Shown here in pieces: positions 19,393 to 27,619 of a stretch of DNA of 64,000 nucleotides. The notes under the pieces are model-generated. The model worked only from the letters and a program-made list of their open reading frames with translations, did no database searches and had not been told where the DNA came from. The translations under genes were made by a program, and so were the position numbers. The stretch is from positions 248,001 to 312,000 of the forward strand of contig NZ_JACHOO010000001.1 of assembly GCF_014199915.1 (NCBI RefSeq), written 5' to 3'. The first letter of the stretch is position 1. Each line of letters opens with the position of its first letter. Origin of the DNA: Prosthecomicrobium pneumaticum (lineage in GTDB: Bacteria > Pseudomonadota > Alphaproteobacteria > Rhizobiales > Kaistiaceae).

Positions 19393-21024
19393 ATGGCTGA
19401 GCAGAACAGGAACTCCGGTCCGCTGGCGACCATCGTGCTGATCGTCGTTCTGGCGCTCGCCGGCTGGTTCGGCTTCGTCTACGAGATCCCGAAGAAGGCG
19501 GCGGAACCGGCCGGGACGACCGCGGAGAGCGCGCCGGCCGCGGAGACCCCGGCGGCCGATTTGTCGGAGACGGCACCGGGCTCCGCCTCGTCCGACGCCG
19601 CAGCCCAGCCCGACGGCGCCGCGCCGGCTGCGGCCGAGGCCGCGCCGGGCGGGACGGAAGCAAGCGGGGGCGGAGCGACGGCTTCGTCCGGCGCCGCTTC
19701 GGACGCGACCGCGGAAGCGCTCCAAACGGCGACCCAGACATCGCCGGCCGATGCCGAATCGGCGCCGGCACCTGAACCGTCGAGCCAGGCGGCGGCCACG
19801 GCGCCCTCGAACGCGCCGGGCGGCGACGGGACGCCCGCGAGCGAGACCTCGACGCTTGCCGGTCCGACCTTCGACGTCGTCCGCGTCGAGCCGTCGGGCG
19901 AGACCGTCGCTGCGGGCCTCGCCGAGCCGAAGGCGACCGTCGAACTGCTCGACGGCGCCCAGCCGATCGCCAGGACCGAGGCGAACGAGCGCGGCGAATG
20001 GACCGTGCTGCTCGACAAGCCGCTCGCGCCCGGCACGCACGATCTCGGCATCCGCACCATTTCGCCCGACGGGCGCACCGAGTCGCTGTCGGAGCAGCGG
20101 GTCGCCGTCGATGTGCCCGAAAAGGCCGGAGAGCAACCGCTCGTTGTCCTGAACACGCCGGAAGAGCCGAGCCGCGTGCTGCAGGCGCCCGAGCCGGTGA
20201 CGGAGACGGGGGGCGCGGAGACGGCGCAGGCTCCGACCGATGCCGCCGCCTCTTCCGCCGCCGGTGGCGCCGAGGCCGAGCCCGCCGCTCCGTCGTCCTC
20301 GAACGGAACAGACACCGCTGCAGACACGGGTGCTCCGGCCGATTTCCTGCCCCAGACTGCCGCCGGCGAGCCGCCGGCCCCTTCTGCAGACACCGAGGCC
20401 GCACCCGCGGCGGAGGCGCCCTCCGCCATCGCTGCGGACGGCGAGACCCCGGCCGCCCCGGTCGACACGCCTGCGCCCGCGGCTATCGCGAGCGAGCCGA
20501 AGGTCGCGGTCGAGGCCGTCGAGATCGAGAACGGCCGCCTCTATGTCGCCGGCTCGGCCTCGGGTCCCGAGACGGTGCGGGTCTATGTCGACGATCAGCC
20601 GGTGGGCGAGGCGAAGCCGGACGAGAACGGCCGCTGGATCCTCGAGGCGAACCGCGATCTCGATCCCGGCCAGCACGCGGTGCGCGCCGATCAGGTCGGC
20701 GCCGACGGCCAGGTGATCGTGCGGGCGGAGGTCGATTTCCTGCGCGAGCCGGACACGGTGGCGCTGGCGCCGGTCGTCGTCTCGCCCGGCGCCGCAGGCG
20801 GCGGCGCGGCGGGCGCAACCGTCGACGTGGCGATGCCGCAGACGCAGACCGTCATCATCCGCCGGGGCGACAATCTCTGGCGGATCGCCCGCCGCCTCTA
20901 TGGCCGCGGCATCCGCTACACCACGATCTATTCGGCCAATGACGATCAGATCCGAAGCCCGCACCGGATCTATCCCGGACAGGTCTTCGTCGTGCCGGCG
21001 GGCGATCTGCGCTGGACGAACTGA
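19393..21024 (+). CDS. Membrane-anchored LysM peptidoglycan-binding protein with Ig-like repeats
   Basis: A 543-residue envelope protein. A single N-terminal membrane helix (about residues 11-30) leads into a disordered Ala/Pro/Glu-rich stretch. Two Ig-like beta segments follow, near 157-240 and 375-460; both contain a pattern like G-E/R-W-x-x-x-L/E then PG-x-H. A LysM domain closes the protein (about 485-540), starting VIIRRGDNLWRIARRLYG and ending RIYPGQVFVVP. It should sit in the inner membrane and bind peptidoglycan. Similar proteins are common in Hyphomicrobiales; no enzymatic domain is visible. The ATG was chosen at the start of the membrane anchor. Confidence 0.85.
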   Translation: MAEQNRNSGPLATIVLIVVLALAGWFGFVYEIPKKAAEPAGTTAESAPAAETPAADLSETAPGSASSDAAAQPDGAAPAAAEAAPGGTEASGGGATASSGAASDATAEALQTATQTSPADAESAPAPEPSSQAAATAPSNAPGGDGTPASETSTLAGPTFDVVRVEPSGETVAAGLAEPKATVELLDGAQPIARTEANERGEWTVLLDKPLAPGTHDLGIRTISPDGRTESLSEQRVAVDVPEKAGEQPLVVLNTPEEPSRVLQAPEPVTETGGAETAQAPTDAAASSAAGGAEAEPAAPSSSNGTDTAADTGAPADFLPQTAAGEPPAPSADTEAAPAAEAPSAIAADGETPAAPVDTPAPAAIASEPKVAVEAVEIENGRLYVAGSASGPETVRVYVDDQPVGEAKPDENGRWILEANRDLDPGQHAVRADQVGADGQVIVRAEVDFLREPDTVALAPVVVSPGAAGGGAAGATVDVAMPQTQTVIIRRGDNLWRIARRLYGRGIRYTTIYSANDDQIRSPHRIYPGQVFVVPAGDLRWTN

Positions 21025-21144
21025 TCCGCCGTCCTTATCTGCGGGCGAGACACGGGCGCGGCTTCGCGGGGCGGTGAGTCCCCGCGGCCTCTTCGTGCTT
21101 TCTCTCGCGGCCTCGGCGCCGATCTCGACAAGAAGGAGGACGCG

Positions 21145-23082
21145 ATGAGCGTCCAGGCCGGTCCGACGGCAACCGGCGCCGCCAAGGCGCAACAGGCGCA
21201 GCAGGCGCGAGACGGCGAAGGCGGCCTCGCGACCGTCCGCCGGCTGTGGCCCTATATCTGGCCATCCGACCGGCCCGATCTGCGGCTCCGCGTCTTCCTC
21301 GCCATCGTCGTTCTGGCGCTCGCCAAGGTCGTCACCGTCTACGTGCCCTATTTCTACAAATGGGCCACCGACGCCCTGGTCGGCCCGGCGGCGGCTGGAT
21401 CGGCGGAGGCGCGCGGTCTCGCCGTCGCGGTCACCGTGCCGGTCATGCTCGTCGTCGCCTATGGCATGGGCCGGGTCCTGGCGACGGCCTTCAACCAGAT
21501 CCGCGATGCGCTCTTCGCGCGGGTGAGCGAGCACGCCATCCGCCGCCTCGGCCACCGCGCCTTCGTCCACATGCACCAGCTGTCGCTGCGCTTCCATCTG
21601 CAGCGGCGGACCGGCGGCCTGTCGCGCACCATGGATCACGGGATGAAGGGCATCGACGCGATCGTCGACCACATCATCCTCAATGCCGCGCCGACCGTGC
21701 TCGAGTTCGTGCTCGCGGCGGGCGTCATCGCCTGGCACTTCGATTCGCGCTATCTGGCGGTGATCGTCGTGACGATCGTCCTCTATGTCTGGTTCACGGT
21801 CGTCGCCTCGAACTGGCGGATCGCCATCCGCCGCGAGATGAATGCGGCCGACACCGAGGCGAGCGGCAAGGCGGTCGACAGCCTGCTCAATTACGAGACG
21901 GTCAAGTATTTCGGCAACGAGCCGATGGAGGCGGCGCGCTATGACCGCAGCCTCGCCCGCTACGAAGCCGCCTCGGTCAAGACCTGGACCTCGCTCGCCT
22001 GGCTCAATCTCGGCCAGACGGTGATCTTCTCGATCGGCATGATCCTCTGCATGGTGCTCTCCGGCATCGCCGTGATGCGCGGCACGCAGACGATCGGCGA
22101 TTTCGTGATGATCAATGCGCTGCTGATCCAGCTCTCCATGCCGCTCAATTTCATCGGCATGATCTATCGCGAGCTGAAGCAGGGGCTCGCCGATGTCGAG
22201 GCGATGTTCGCGCTGCTCGATGTCGATCCGGAGGTGAAGGACAGGCCGAATGCGGCGGATCTCGCGGTCTCGGCCGCGACGGTGCGATTCGAGAACGTCT
22301 CCTTCCACTATGATCCGGCACGTCCGATCCTGAAGGACGTCTCCTTCGAGGTGCCGTCGGGCAAGACCGTCGCGATCGTCGGCCCCTCCGGCGCCGGCAA
22401 GTCGACCATTTCGCGCCTGCTCTTCCGCTTCTACGATGTCACCGGCGGGCGCATCCTGATCGACGGGCAGGACATCCGCGACGTCAACCAGGCGAGCGTG
22501 CGAGCGGCGATCGGCATGGTCCCGCAGGACACGGTGCTCTTCAACGACACGATCGCCTACAACATCCGCTACGGCCGACCGGCGGCGACCGATGCCGAAC
22601 TGCACGCCGCCGCCGCGATGGCTCAGATCGGCGGCTTCATCGAGAGCCTGCCGGACGGTTATGCGACGGAGGTCGGCGAACGCGGCCTGAAGCTCTCCGG
22701 CGGCGAGAAACAGCGCGTCGCGATCGCCCGCACCATTCTGAAGGCGCCGCCGATCCTCGTTCTCGACGAGGCGACCTCGGCGCTCGACACCCATACCGAG
22801 CGCGAGATTCAGGAGGCGCTCGACCGCGTCTCGACGGGCCGCACCACGCTCGTCATCGCGCACCGGCTGTCGACCGTCGTCAATGCCGACCAGATCATCG
22901 TGCTCGAGGCCGGGCGGATCGCCGAGCGCGGCACGCATGACGAACTGATCGCCGAGGGCGGGCTCTACGCCTCGATGTGGAGCCGGCAGCGCGAGGCGGC
23001 GGAAGCGGCCGAGCGGCTGCGCCAGGTCGAGGCGACGGACACGCTCGGTATCGTCAGGCGCGGCGTGCCGGCGGCGGAATAG
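21145..23082 (+). CDS. Atm1/HMT1-like ABC exporter (permease fused to ATPase)
   Basis: A 645-residue half-transporter working as a homodimer. The N-terminal half carries six membrane helices (about residues 45-330) and includes the family segments TKAL-like YFYKWATDAL, RRTGGLSR and NYETVKYFGNE, which match Atm1-type exporters of glutathione conjugates or persulfides. The ATPase half has Walker A GPSGAGKST near 413, signature LSGGEKQR and Walker B ILVLDEATSALD. Bacterial relatives (for example from Novosphingobium) export metal-glutathione complexes. It is preceded by AAGGAGG and follows the LysM gene on the same strand after 120 bases. Confidence 0.9.
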   Translation: MSVQAGPTATGAAKAQQAQQARDGEGGLATVRRLWPYIWPSDRPDLRLRVFLAIVVLALAKVVTVYVPYFYKWATDALVGPAAAGSAEARGLAVAVTVPVMLVVAYGMGRVLATAFNQIRDALFARVSEHAIRRLGHRAFVHMHQLSLRFHLQRRTGGLSRTMDHGMKGIDAIVDHIILNAAPTVLEFVLAAGVIAWHFDSRYLAVIVVTIVLYVWFTVVASNWRIAIRREMNAADTEASGKAVDSLLNYETVKYFGNEPMEAARYDRSLARYEAASVKTWTSLAWLNLGQTVIFSIGMILCMVLSGIAVMRGTQTIGDFVMINALLIQLSMPLNFIGMIYRELKQGLADVEAMFALLDVDPEVKDRPNAADLAVSAATVRFENVSFHYDPARPILKDVSFEVPSGKTVAIVGPSGAGKSTISRLLFRFYDVTGGRILIDGQDIRDVNQASVRAAIGMVPQDTVLFNDTIAYNIRYGRPAATDAELHAAAAMAQIGGFIESLPDGYATEVGERGLKLSGGEKQRVAIARTILKAPPILVLDEATSALDTHTEREIQEALDRVSTGRTTLVIAHRLSTVVNADQIIVLEAGRIAERGTHDELIAEGGLYASMWSRQREAAEAAERLRQVEATDTLGIVRRGVPAAE

Positions 23083-23100
23083 GCGGGCCGGCTTCTCGCT

Positions 23101-23895
23101 TTATGCGGTGTGTGGCCGCCGGCGCTTCAGCGCCGACCAGGTGAGCGCCGTCGCGACCGTGATGACGACGAAGATCACGCCGATCACATTGATCACCGGG
23201 GTCAGGCCGAAGCGGAAGCGGGCGCCGATCTCGGTGACGAGCGTCCATTCGCTGCCGATCGTGAAGACGGTGGTGTTGTAGTTCTCGATCGACTGCAGCA
23301 CGGCGATCAGCGTCGCGGCGCCGATCGAGGGCATCAGGAAGGGCAGGGTGATCCGCCGGAAGACCAAGAGCGGGGAGGCACCGAGATCGAGCGCCGCCTC
23401 CTCGAGGCTGCGGTCCTGCCGCTGCAGCCGCGCCATGAACATCAGCATGGCGTAGGAGGCGATGAAGGTCGACTGGGCGATCGTGGCGAGGAACAGGCCG
23501 CCGCCGACGCCGAGGGGCCGCCAGAATACGAGCGTCGAGATCGCGATGATGATGCCGGGCGTCAGCACCGGCGAGACGAGCGCGCCGTAGAGAAGGCCAC
23601 CGAACCGGGACGAGAGGCGCGTCAGGACGAGCGCGCCGGCGAGGCCTAGCGGGATCGAGAGCGCGACGACCCCGGCGGCGACCATGAAGGAATTGAGGAG
23701 ACCCCGCAGGATCCGCGCGTCATGGACGAGGGCGGAGAACCATTCGAGCGTGAAGCCGCGCCACTGCGTCACCGACGGGTAGGGATAGGCGTTGAAGGCG
23801 GCGAGCGACATCACCGCGAGCGGCGCGAACAGATAGACGAGGAACAGCGCCATATAGCCGGAAAGCAGCGCATCGGCGAGGCGGGACCGGCTCAT
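23101..23895 (-). CDS. ABC transporter permease, PotC-like
   Basis: One of two inner-membrane permeases of a spermidine/putrescine-type importer. The 264-residue protein has about six hydrophobic segments and the cytoplasmic EAA loop EEAALDLGASPLLVFRRITLP, which docks the ATPase. The ATG overlaps the stop of the PotB-like gene (ATGA), so the genes are translationally coupled. The last gene of the four-gene operon running 27334 to 23101; it ends 19 bases from the convergent Atm1-like gene. Substrate assignment to polyamines is by family only. Confidence 0.92.
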   Translation of the reverse strand: MSRSRLADALLSGYMALFLVYLFAPLAVMSLAAFNAYPYPSVTQWRGFTLEWFSALVHDARILRGLLNSFMVAAGVVALSIPLGLAGALVLTRLSSRFGGLLYGALVSPVLTPGIIIAISTLVFWRPLGVGGGLFLATIAQSTFIASYAMLMFMARLQRQDRSLEEAALDLGASPLLVFRRITLPFLMPSIGAATLIAVLQSIENYNTTVFTIGSEWTLVTEIGARFRFGLTPVINVIGVIFVVITVATALTWSALKRRRPHTA

Positions 23896-25025
23896 TTGGC
23901 GATGTCCCGGATGCCGACGCCGAACAGCCGCATGACGGCGAAGATGAAGACGATGCAGACGATCAGCAACGCGAAGGAATAGGCCGCACCGACATTCCAG
24001 TCGTTCGAGACGAAGAACTGCCGGTAGACGAGCTGCGAGAACCAGTCGCCCGAGAGCCCGCGCGTCATGATCTGCGGCACCGAATAGGAGCCGACCGAGA
24101 GCATGAAGGTCATGATGCAGCCGACCGCGATGCCGGGCTTCGCATGCGGGATGATCACCCGCCAATGGGTGCGCGGCGTCGAGGCGCCGAGATCCTGCGC
24201 CGCCTCGATCTGGTTGCGGTCGAGCGTCTGCAGCGCATTGAGGATCGGGAACACCATGAAGAGCACATAGGCGTAGACCATCGCGACGAAGACCGCCGCC
24301 GGGCTCTCGAGGAAGGGGATCCAGGTCTTCTGCTCGAAGGAGACGAGCCCGATCGTCTGCAGGAAACCGTTGATGACGCCCTGATAGTCGAGGATCATCA
24401 GCCAGGCATAGACGCGCAGCAGCTCGTTGATCGCATAGGGCACGGTGAGGCAGAGCAAGAGCACCGCCGCCTTCGCCGGCTTTGCGACATGCGCGATCAT
24501 ATAGGCGACGGGATAGCAGACGACGAGCGAAAGCAGCGTTACGAGAAGGGCATAGAGGATGGTCTTCACGAAAATGTAGAAGTGCAGGCCGCTCATACGC
24601 GTGTAGTTCTGCAGCCCGTAGACCTTCGGGGGTTCCTTCTCCTGCGCTTCGAGCGTGGCGATCTCGGCTTCGAGTGCGGCGACCTTCTCTTCCATCGCCG
24701 GCTTCTCCGCCGCCGGCGCGGCCTGGAGGTCGAAGCGCAGGAGATCGATCTCGGTATAGGCCCGGTCGATCCGGAGCGACACGTCGCCCGCGCTCTGCCG
24801 GCTCCACAGCGACTGTTCGAGCATCATCGCCTGCGGCAGCACGATCATCACGACGAGCCAGAACGCGCAGAGGAGCAGCGCGAGCGCGGCGATGCCGCCG
24901 CCATAAGCGCGCCGGAAGGTGGCAAAGCCGCCGATGCCCGCCGAAGGCCGACGCCGGCGGGGCGTCGCCGCCGGCGCGGCGCCGAGGCCGATCGGGGGAA
25001 TGTCGCCGAGCGGGCGCGCCGTCAT
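23892..25025 (-). CDS. ABC transporter permease, PotB-like, with a periplasmic coiled-coil insertion
   Basis: The second permease of the importer, 377 residues against about 280-300 for typical PotB. The extra length lies in a cytoplasmic N-terminal tail (about 1-40) and a stretch after the first membrane helix (about 75-145). That stretch contains the heptad-like run KPAMEEKVAALEAEIATLEA and should form a short periplasmic coiled coil. The remaining five or six helices and the EAA loop (EAAQDLGASTPRTHWRVIIP) are normal. The start ATG is 4 bases after the stop of the ATPase gene. Confidence 0.9.
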   Translation of the reverse strand: MTARPLGDIPPIGLGAAPAATPRRRRPSAGIGGFATFRRAYGGGIAALALLLCAFWLVVMIVLPQAMMLEQSLWSRQSAGDVSLRIDRAYTEIDLLRFDLQAAPAAEKPAMEEKVAALEAEIATLEAQEKEPPKVYGLQNYTRMSGLHFYIFVKTILYALLVTLLSLVVCYPVAYMIAHVAKPAKAAVLLLCLTVPYAINELLRVYAWLMILDYQGVINGFLQTIGLVSFEQKTWIPFLESPAAVFVAMVYAYVLFMVFPILNALQTLDRNQIEAAQDLGASTPRTHWRVIIPHAKPGIAVGCIMTFMLSVGSYSVPQIMTRGLSGDWFSQLVYRQFFVSNDWNVGAAYSFALLIVCIVFIFAVMRLFGVGIRDIAK

Positions 25026-25029
25026 CGCC

Positions 25030-26142
25030 TCAGCCTTCCGCGAGGCCGCCGGCGGGCAGGACCCGCGCATCGGCGGCAGCGAAGCCGATCGTGTGGCGGC
25101 TGCCGGGCTCGGCCGCCGAGTCCGCCTCGCCATTGGCGAGTTGAACCCGGATCGGCTCGCCACCCGCGGCGAACATCAGCGTGACGAAGGAGCCCTCGAG
25201 ATCGCGCCGCAGGAGTTCGGCCGGCAGCGCCGCATCCGGGATCGTGCCGTTCGCGAAGCGCATCCGCTCCGGCCGCACGAAGAGCATCGCCTCATCGCCC
25301 ACCGCGAGCCGTCCGCCGGGCCGGCCGCGTAACGGGCCGAAGGGGGAGGCGATCTCCGCCGTGTCGGCGTCGAGACCGGTGACCTTGCCGCGGAAAACGT
25401 TGTTCTCGCCGACGAAGGTGGCGACGAAGGGCGTCGCCGGTCGCGCATAGATCTCGTCCGCCGTGCCGATCTGCTCGACCCGGCCGCGCCGCATCACTGC
25501 GATGCGGTCGCTCATCATCAGCGCCTCGCCCTGGTCATGGGTGATGAAGACGAAGGTGACGCCGGTCTGGCGCTGGATCTGCTTCAGCTCGGCCCGCATG
25601 TGCTGCCTGAGCTTGAGGTCGAGCGCGGAAAGCGGCTCGTCGAGGAGAAGAACGGCCGGCTCGACGGCGAGCGCCCGGGCGATCGCGACGCGCTGGCGCT
25701 GGCCGCCGGACATTTCGGAGGGCTTCTTGCCGCCCTGGCCGGCGAGGCCGACCAGCGCCAGCAACTCCTCCGCCCGATCGCGCCGCCTCGCCTTCGACAT
25801 GCCGCGCGCCTCGAGGCCGAAGGCGACGTTCTCGGCGACGCTCATCAGCGGGAAGAGCGCGAGATTCTGGAAGATGAGCGCCGTCGGACGGGCGTTCGGT
25901 CCTCTTCCGGCCATGTCCTCGCCGCCGATCAGCACGCGGCCGGCGGTCGGCTCGATGAAGCCGGAGATCATCCTGAGGATCGTCGTCTTGCCGCAGCCGG
26001 AGGGCCCGAGGATCGAGAAGAACTCGCCGGCCCGGATGTCGAGCGAGGTTCGCTCGACGGCGAGGAAATCGCCGAACTGCATCTCGACATCGACGAGTTC
26101 GACCGGTCTGCCGCGCGCAGCTGTGCCGCCGGATGCGCTCAT
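25030..26142 (-). CDS. ABC transporter ATP-binding protein, PotA-like
   Basis: The ATPase of the polyamine-type importer, 370 residues. Walker A GPSGCGKTT is at 46-54, the Q-loop in LIFQNLALFP, the signature in EMSGGQRQRVAIARAL, Walker B in VLLLDEPLSALD and the switch His in FITHDQGEA. The C-terminal 110 residues form a TOBE domain, the regulatory part of PotA/MalK-class ATPases. A strong hairpin separates it from the binding-protein gene upstream, a usual way to keep ATPase levels below those of the binding protein. Confidence 0.94.
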   Translation of the reverse strand: MSASGGTAARGRPVELVDVEMQFGDFLAVERTSLDIRAGEFFSILGPSGCGKTTILRMISGFIEPTAGRVLIGGEDMAGRGPNARPTALIFQNLALFPLMSVAENVAFGLEARGMSKARRRDRAEELLALVGLAGQGGKKPSEMSGGQRQRVAIARALAVEPAVLLLDEPLSALDLKLRQHMRAELKQIQRQTGVTFVFITHDQGEALMMSDRIAVMRRGRVEQIGTADEIYARPATPFVATFVGENNVFRGKVTGLDADTAEIASPFGPLRGRPGGRLAVGDEAMLFVRPERMRFANGTIPDAALPAELLRRDLEGSFVTLMFAAGGEPIRVQLANGEADSAAEPGSRHTIGFAAADARVLPAGGLAEG

Positions 26143-26180
26143 GGACGTCCTCTGTCGATCGCGGGGGGCGAGGCGGAGGA

Positions 26181-26205
26181 GGGGCTCCGGCAGAACCGGA
26201 GCCCC
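26181..26205. terminator. Perfect 10-bp hairpin between binding-protein and ATPase genes
   Basis: GGGGCTCCGG, loop CAGAA, CCGGAGCCCC, directly after the stop of the binding-protein gene (minus strand). No T-run follows in the transcribed direction, so partial termination or mRNA 3'-end protection is more likely than full termination. Confidence 0.65.
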
Positions 26206-26212
26206 CTTCGTA

Positions 26213-27334
26213 TCAGGCGTTGGTCAGCTTCTCGGTGTATTCGGCGCGCAGAGCCGCATAGAAATCGGTCTGCATCGGCCACCAGAAGAGATTGTCGATC
26301 GTGCCGGCCGGATAGGCGGCGGCAAAGTCCTCCTTCGCCTCGGCCGACAGGTGCTGGTCGGAGTCGACGGCGCAGGAGTTGTAGCCGGTGGCATTCGCAA
26401 AGGTGCCGCCGACTTCCGGCTGGAACAGGTAGTTCGCGAAGGCATAGGCCTGGTCGAGATTGGCCGCACCCGCCGGAATGGCGAGCGTGTCGGTCCAGGC
26501 GAGGCCACCTTCCTTCGGCATGCCGTAGCGCCACTTCGGATCGGTCTTGCGCTTCAGCAGAATGCCGGTCGTGTCCCAGGTCTGGCCGATCGAGCAGGCG
26601 GCGTCGGTGAAAGCGGCGGTCGCCTCGGTCGCATTGTTCCAGTAGGCGCCGATATTGGCGCGGTGCTCGAGGACGAACTTCAGGCAGGCCTCGAAGACGC
26701 GGCGGCTGTCCGCCTCGGACTTGTACATGTCCATGGCGCGGTCGGACTTCTCGATGCCGGCCGCGTCGAGATAGAGCGCGACGCTGTTGAAGACCGATTT
26801 CTGGCGGATCGCGACCTGCTTATCGAGGCCCGACGTCCACATGTCGCCATAGGAGAGCTCGCCCGACTTCAGGTCGTGCTTGGTCGAGTCCCAGGTGACG
26901 GCCTCGGTGCCCCAGTCGAAGGGCACGAGATAGCGCTTGCCGCGATGCGAGGCGCCGAGGGCGAGCGAGTTGCGGTAGATCGCCGGGATCACCTGCTCGA
27001 CCTTGAACTTCGCTTCGTCGATCGGCTGCAGAAGGTTGTCCTTGTAATAGTTCGGGCCGGTGTCGACCGAGGGGAAGAAGATGTCGTAGCCCTTGCCGCC
27101 GGCGGCACGCAGCTTGTTCTCGATCTCTTCGTTGCCGCCATAGGTCGAGAGGTTCACCTTGATGCCGGTGGCCTTCTCGAAATCGGCGATGATGGTGTTC
27201 TTGTCGAAATAATCGCCCCAGGCGGCGACGTCGACGCTGCCCGAGGAGGACAGCGCGTCGTGGGCGCGCAGGATGACGGGCGCGGCGAGGAGCGCGGCGC
27301 TCGTCTTGAGCACGGTACGGCGGTTGATCGTCAT
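26213..27334 (-). CDS. ABC transporter substrate-binding protein, PotD-like, with Tat-type signal
   Basis: Periplasmic receptor of the importer, 373 residues. The N-terminus MTINRRTVLKTSAALLAAPV has the twin-arginine pattern R-R-x-x-L-K followed by a hydrophobic stretch, so export is probably through Tat. The mature protein shows PotD-like strands (VDVAAWGDYFDKNTIIADFE, later GYDIFFPS) and tryptophan-rich ligand-site candidates (DWGTEAVTWD). Ligand identity, whether spermidine, putrescine or another amine, cannot be assigned. First gene of the operon. Confidence 0.92.
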   Translation of the reverse strand: MTINRRTVLKTSAALLAAPVILRAHDALSSSGSVDVAAWGDYFDKNTIIADFEKATGIKVNLSTYGGNEEIENKLRAAGGKGYDIFFPSVDTGPNYYKDNLLQPIDEAKFKVEQVIPAIYRNSLALGASHRGKRYLVPFDWGTEAVTWDSTKHDLKSGELSYGDMWTSGLDKQVAIRQKSVFNSVALYLDAAGIEKSDRAMDMYKSEADSRRVFEACLKFVLEHRANIGAYWNNATEATAAFTDAACSIGQTWDTTGILLKRKTDPKWRYGMPKEGGLAWTDTLAIPAGAANLDQAYAFANYLFQPEVGGTFANATGYNSCAVDSDQHLSAEAKEDFAAAYPAGTIDNLFWWPMQTDFYAALRAEYTEKLTNA

Positions 27335-27555
27335 TGTTCCGTTCCTCTCTTCGCGTCCCTGAAAGGTCCGGCCTCGGTCGCGCGGGGCGCGTCACGGTGG
27401 CGGGCCGCCGGGCCAAGGCACTCCCCCGGGTACCAGCTCGCCTCTAGCGAGGCCCCGTGACGGCTGTGTGACGCCGGGCGAGCTTGGGTTGCGGCCATCA
27501 TGCCCGTGGCGCGGGCATACTGACAAGGCGGATTGCGACGCCTTAGCCGACGAAG

Positions 27556-27587
27556 AAAAGCCCCCGCCGCGATGATGCGACAGGGGC
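27556..27587 (-). terminator. Rho-independent terminator of the patatin gene
   Basis: On the minus strand an 11-bp stem (GCCCCTGTCGC / GCGGCGGGGGC, with two G-U pairs), loop ATCATC, and a TTTTCTTC tail, 33 bases beyond the stop of the patatin-like gene. Confidence 0.8.
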
Positions 27588-27619
27588 CGGGCCGGGAAGA
27601 GGAAACGGGAGGGCGGCGC

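Noticed and set aside
19213-22938. A 1241-codon open frame on the minus strand opposite the LysM and Atm1-like genes
   Set aside because: The plus-strand genes have full domains and motifs; the antisense frame is Arg/Asp/Gly-rich with no motif and is expected at this GC content.
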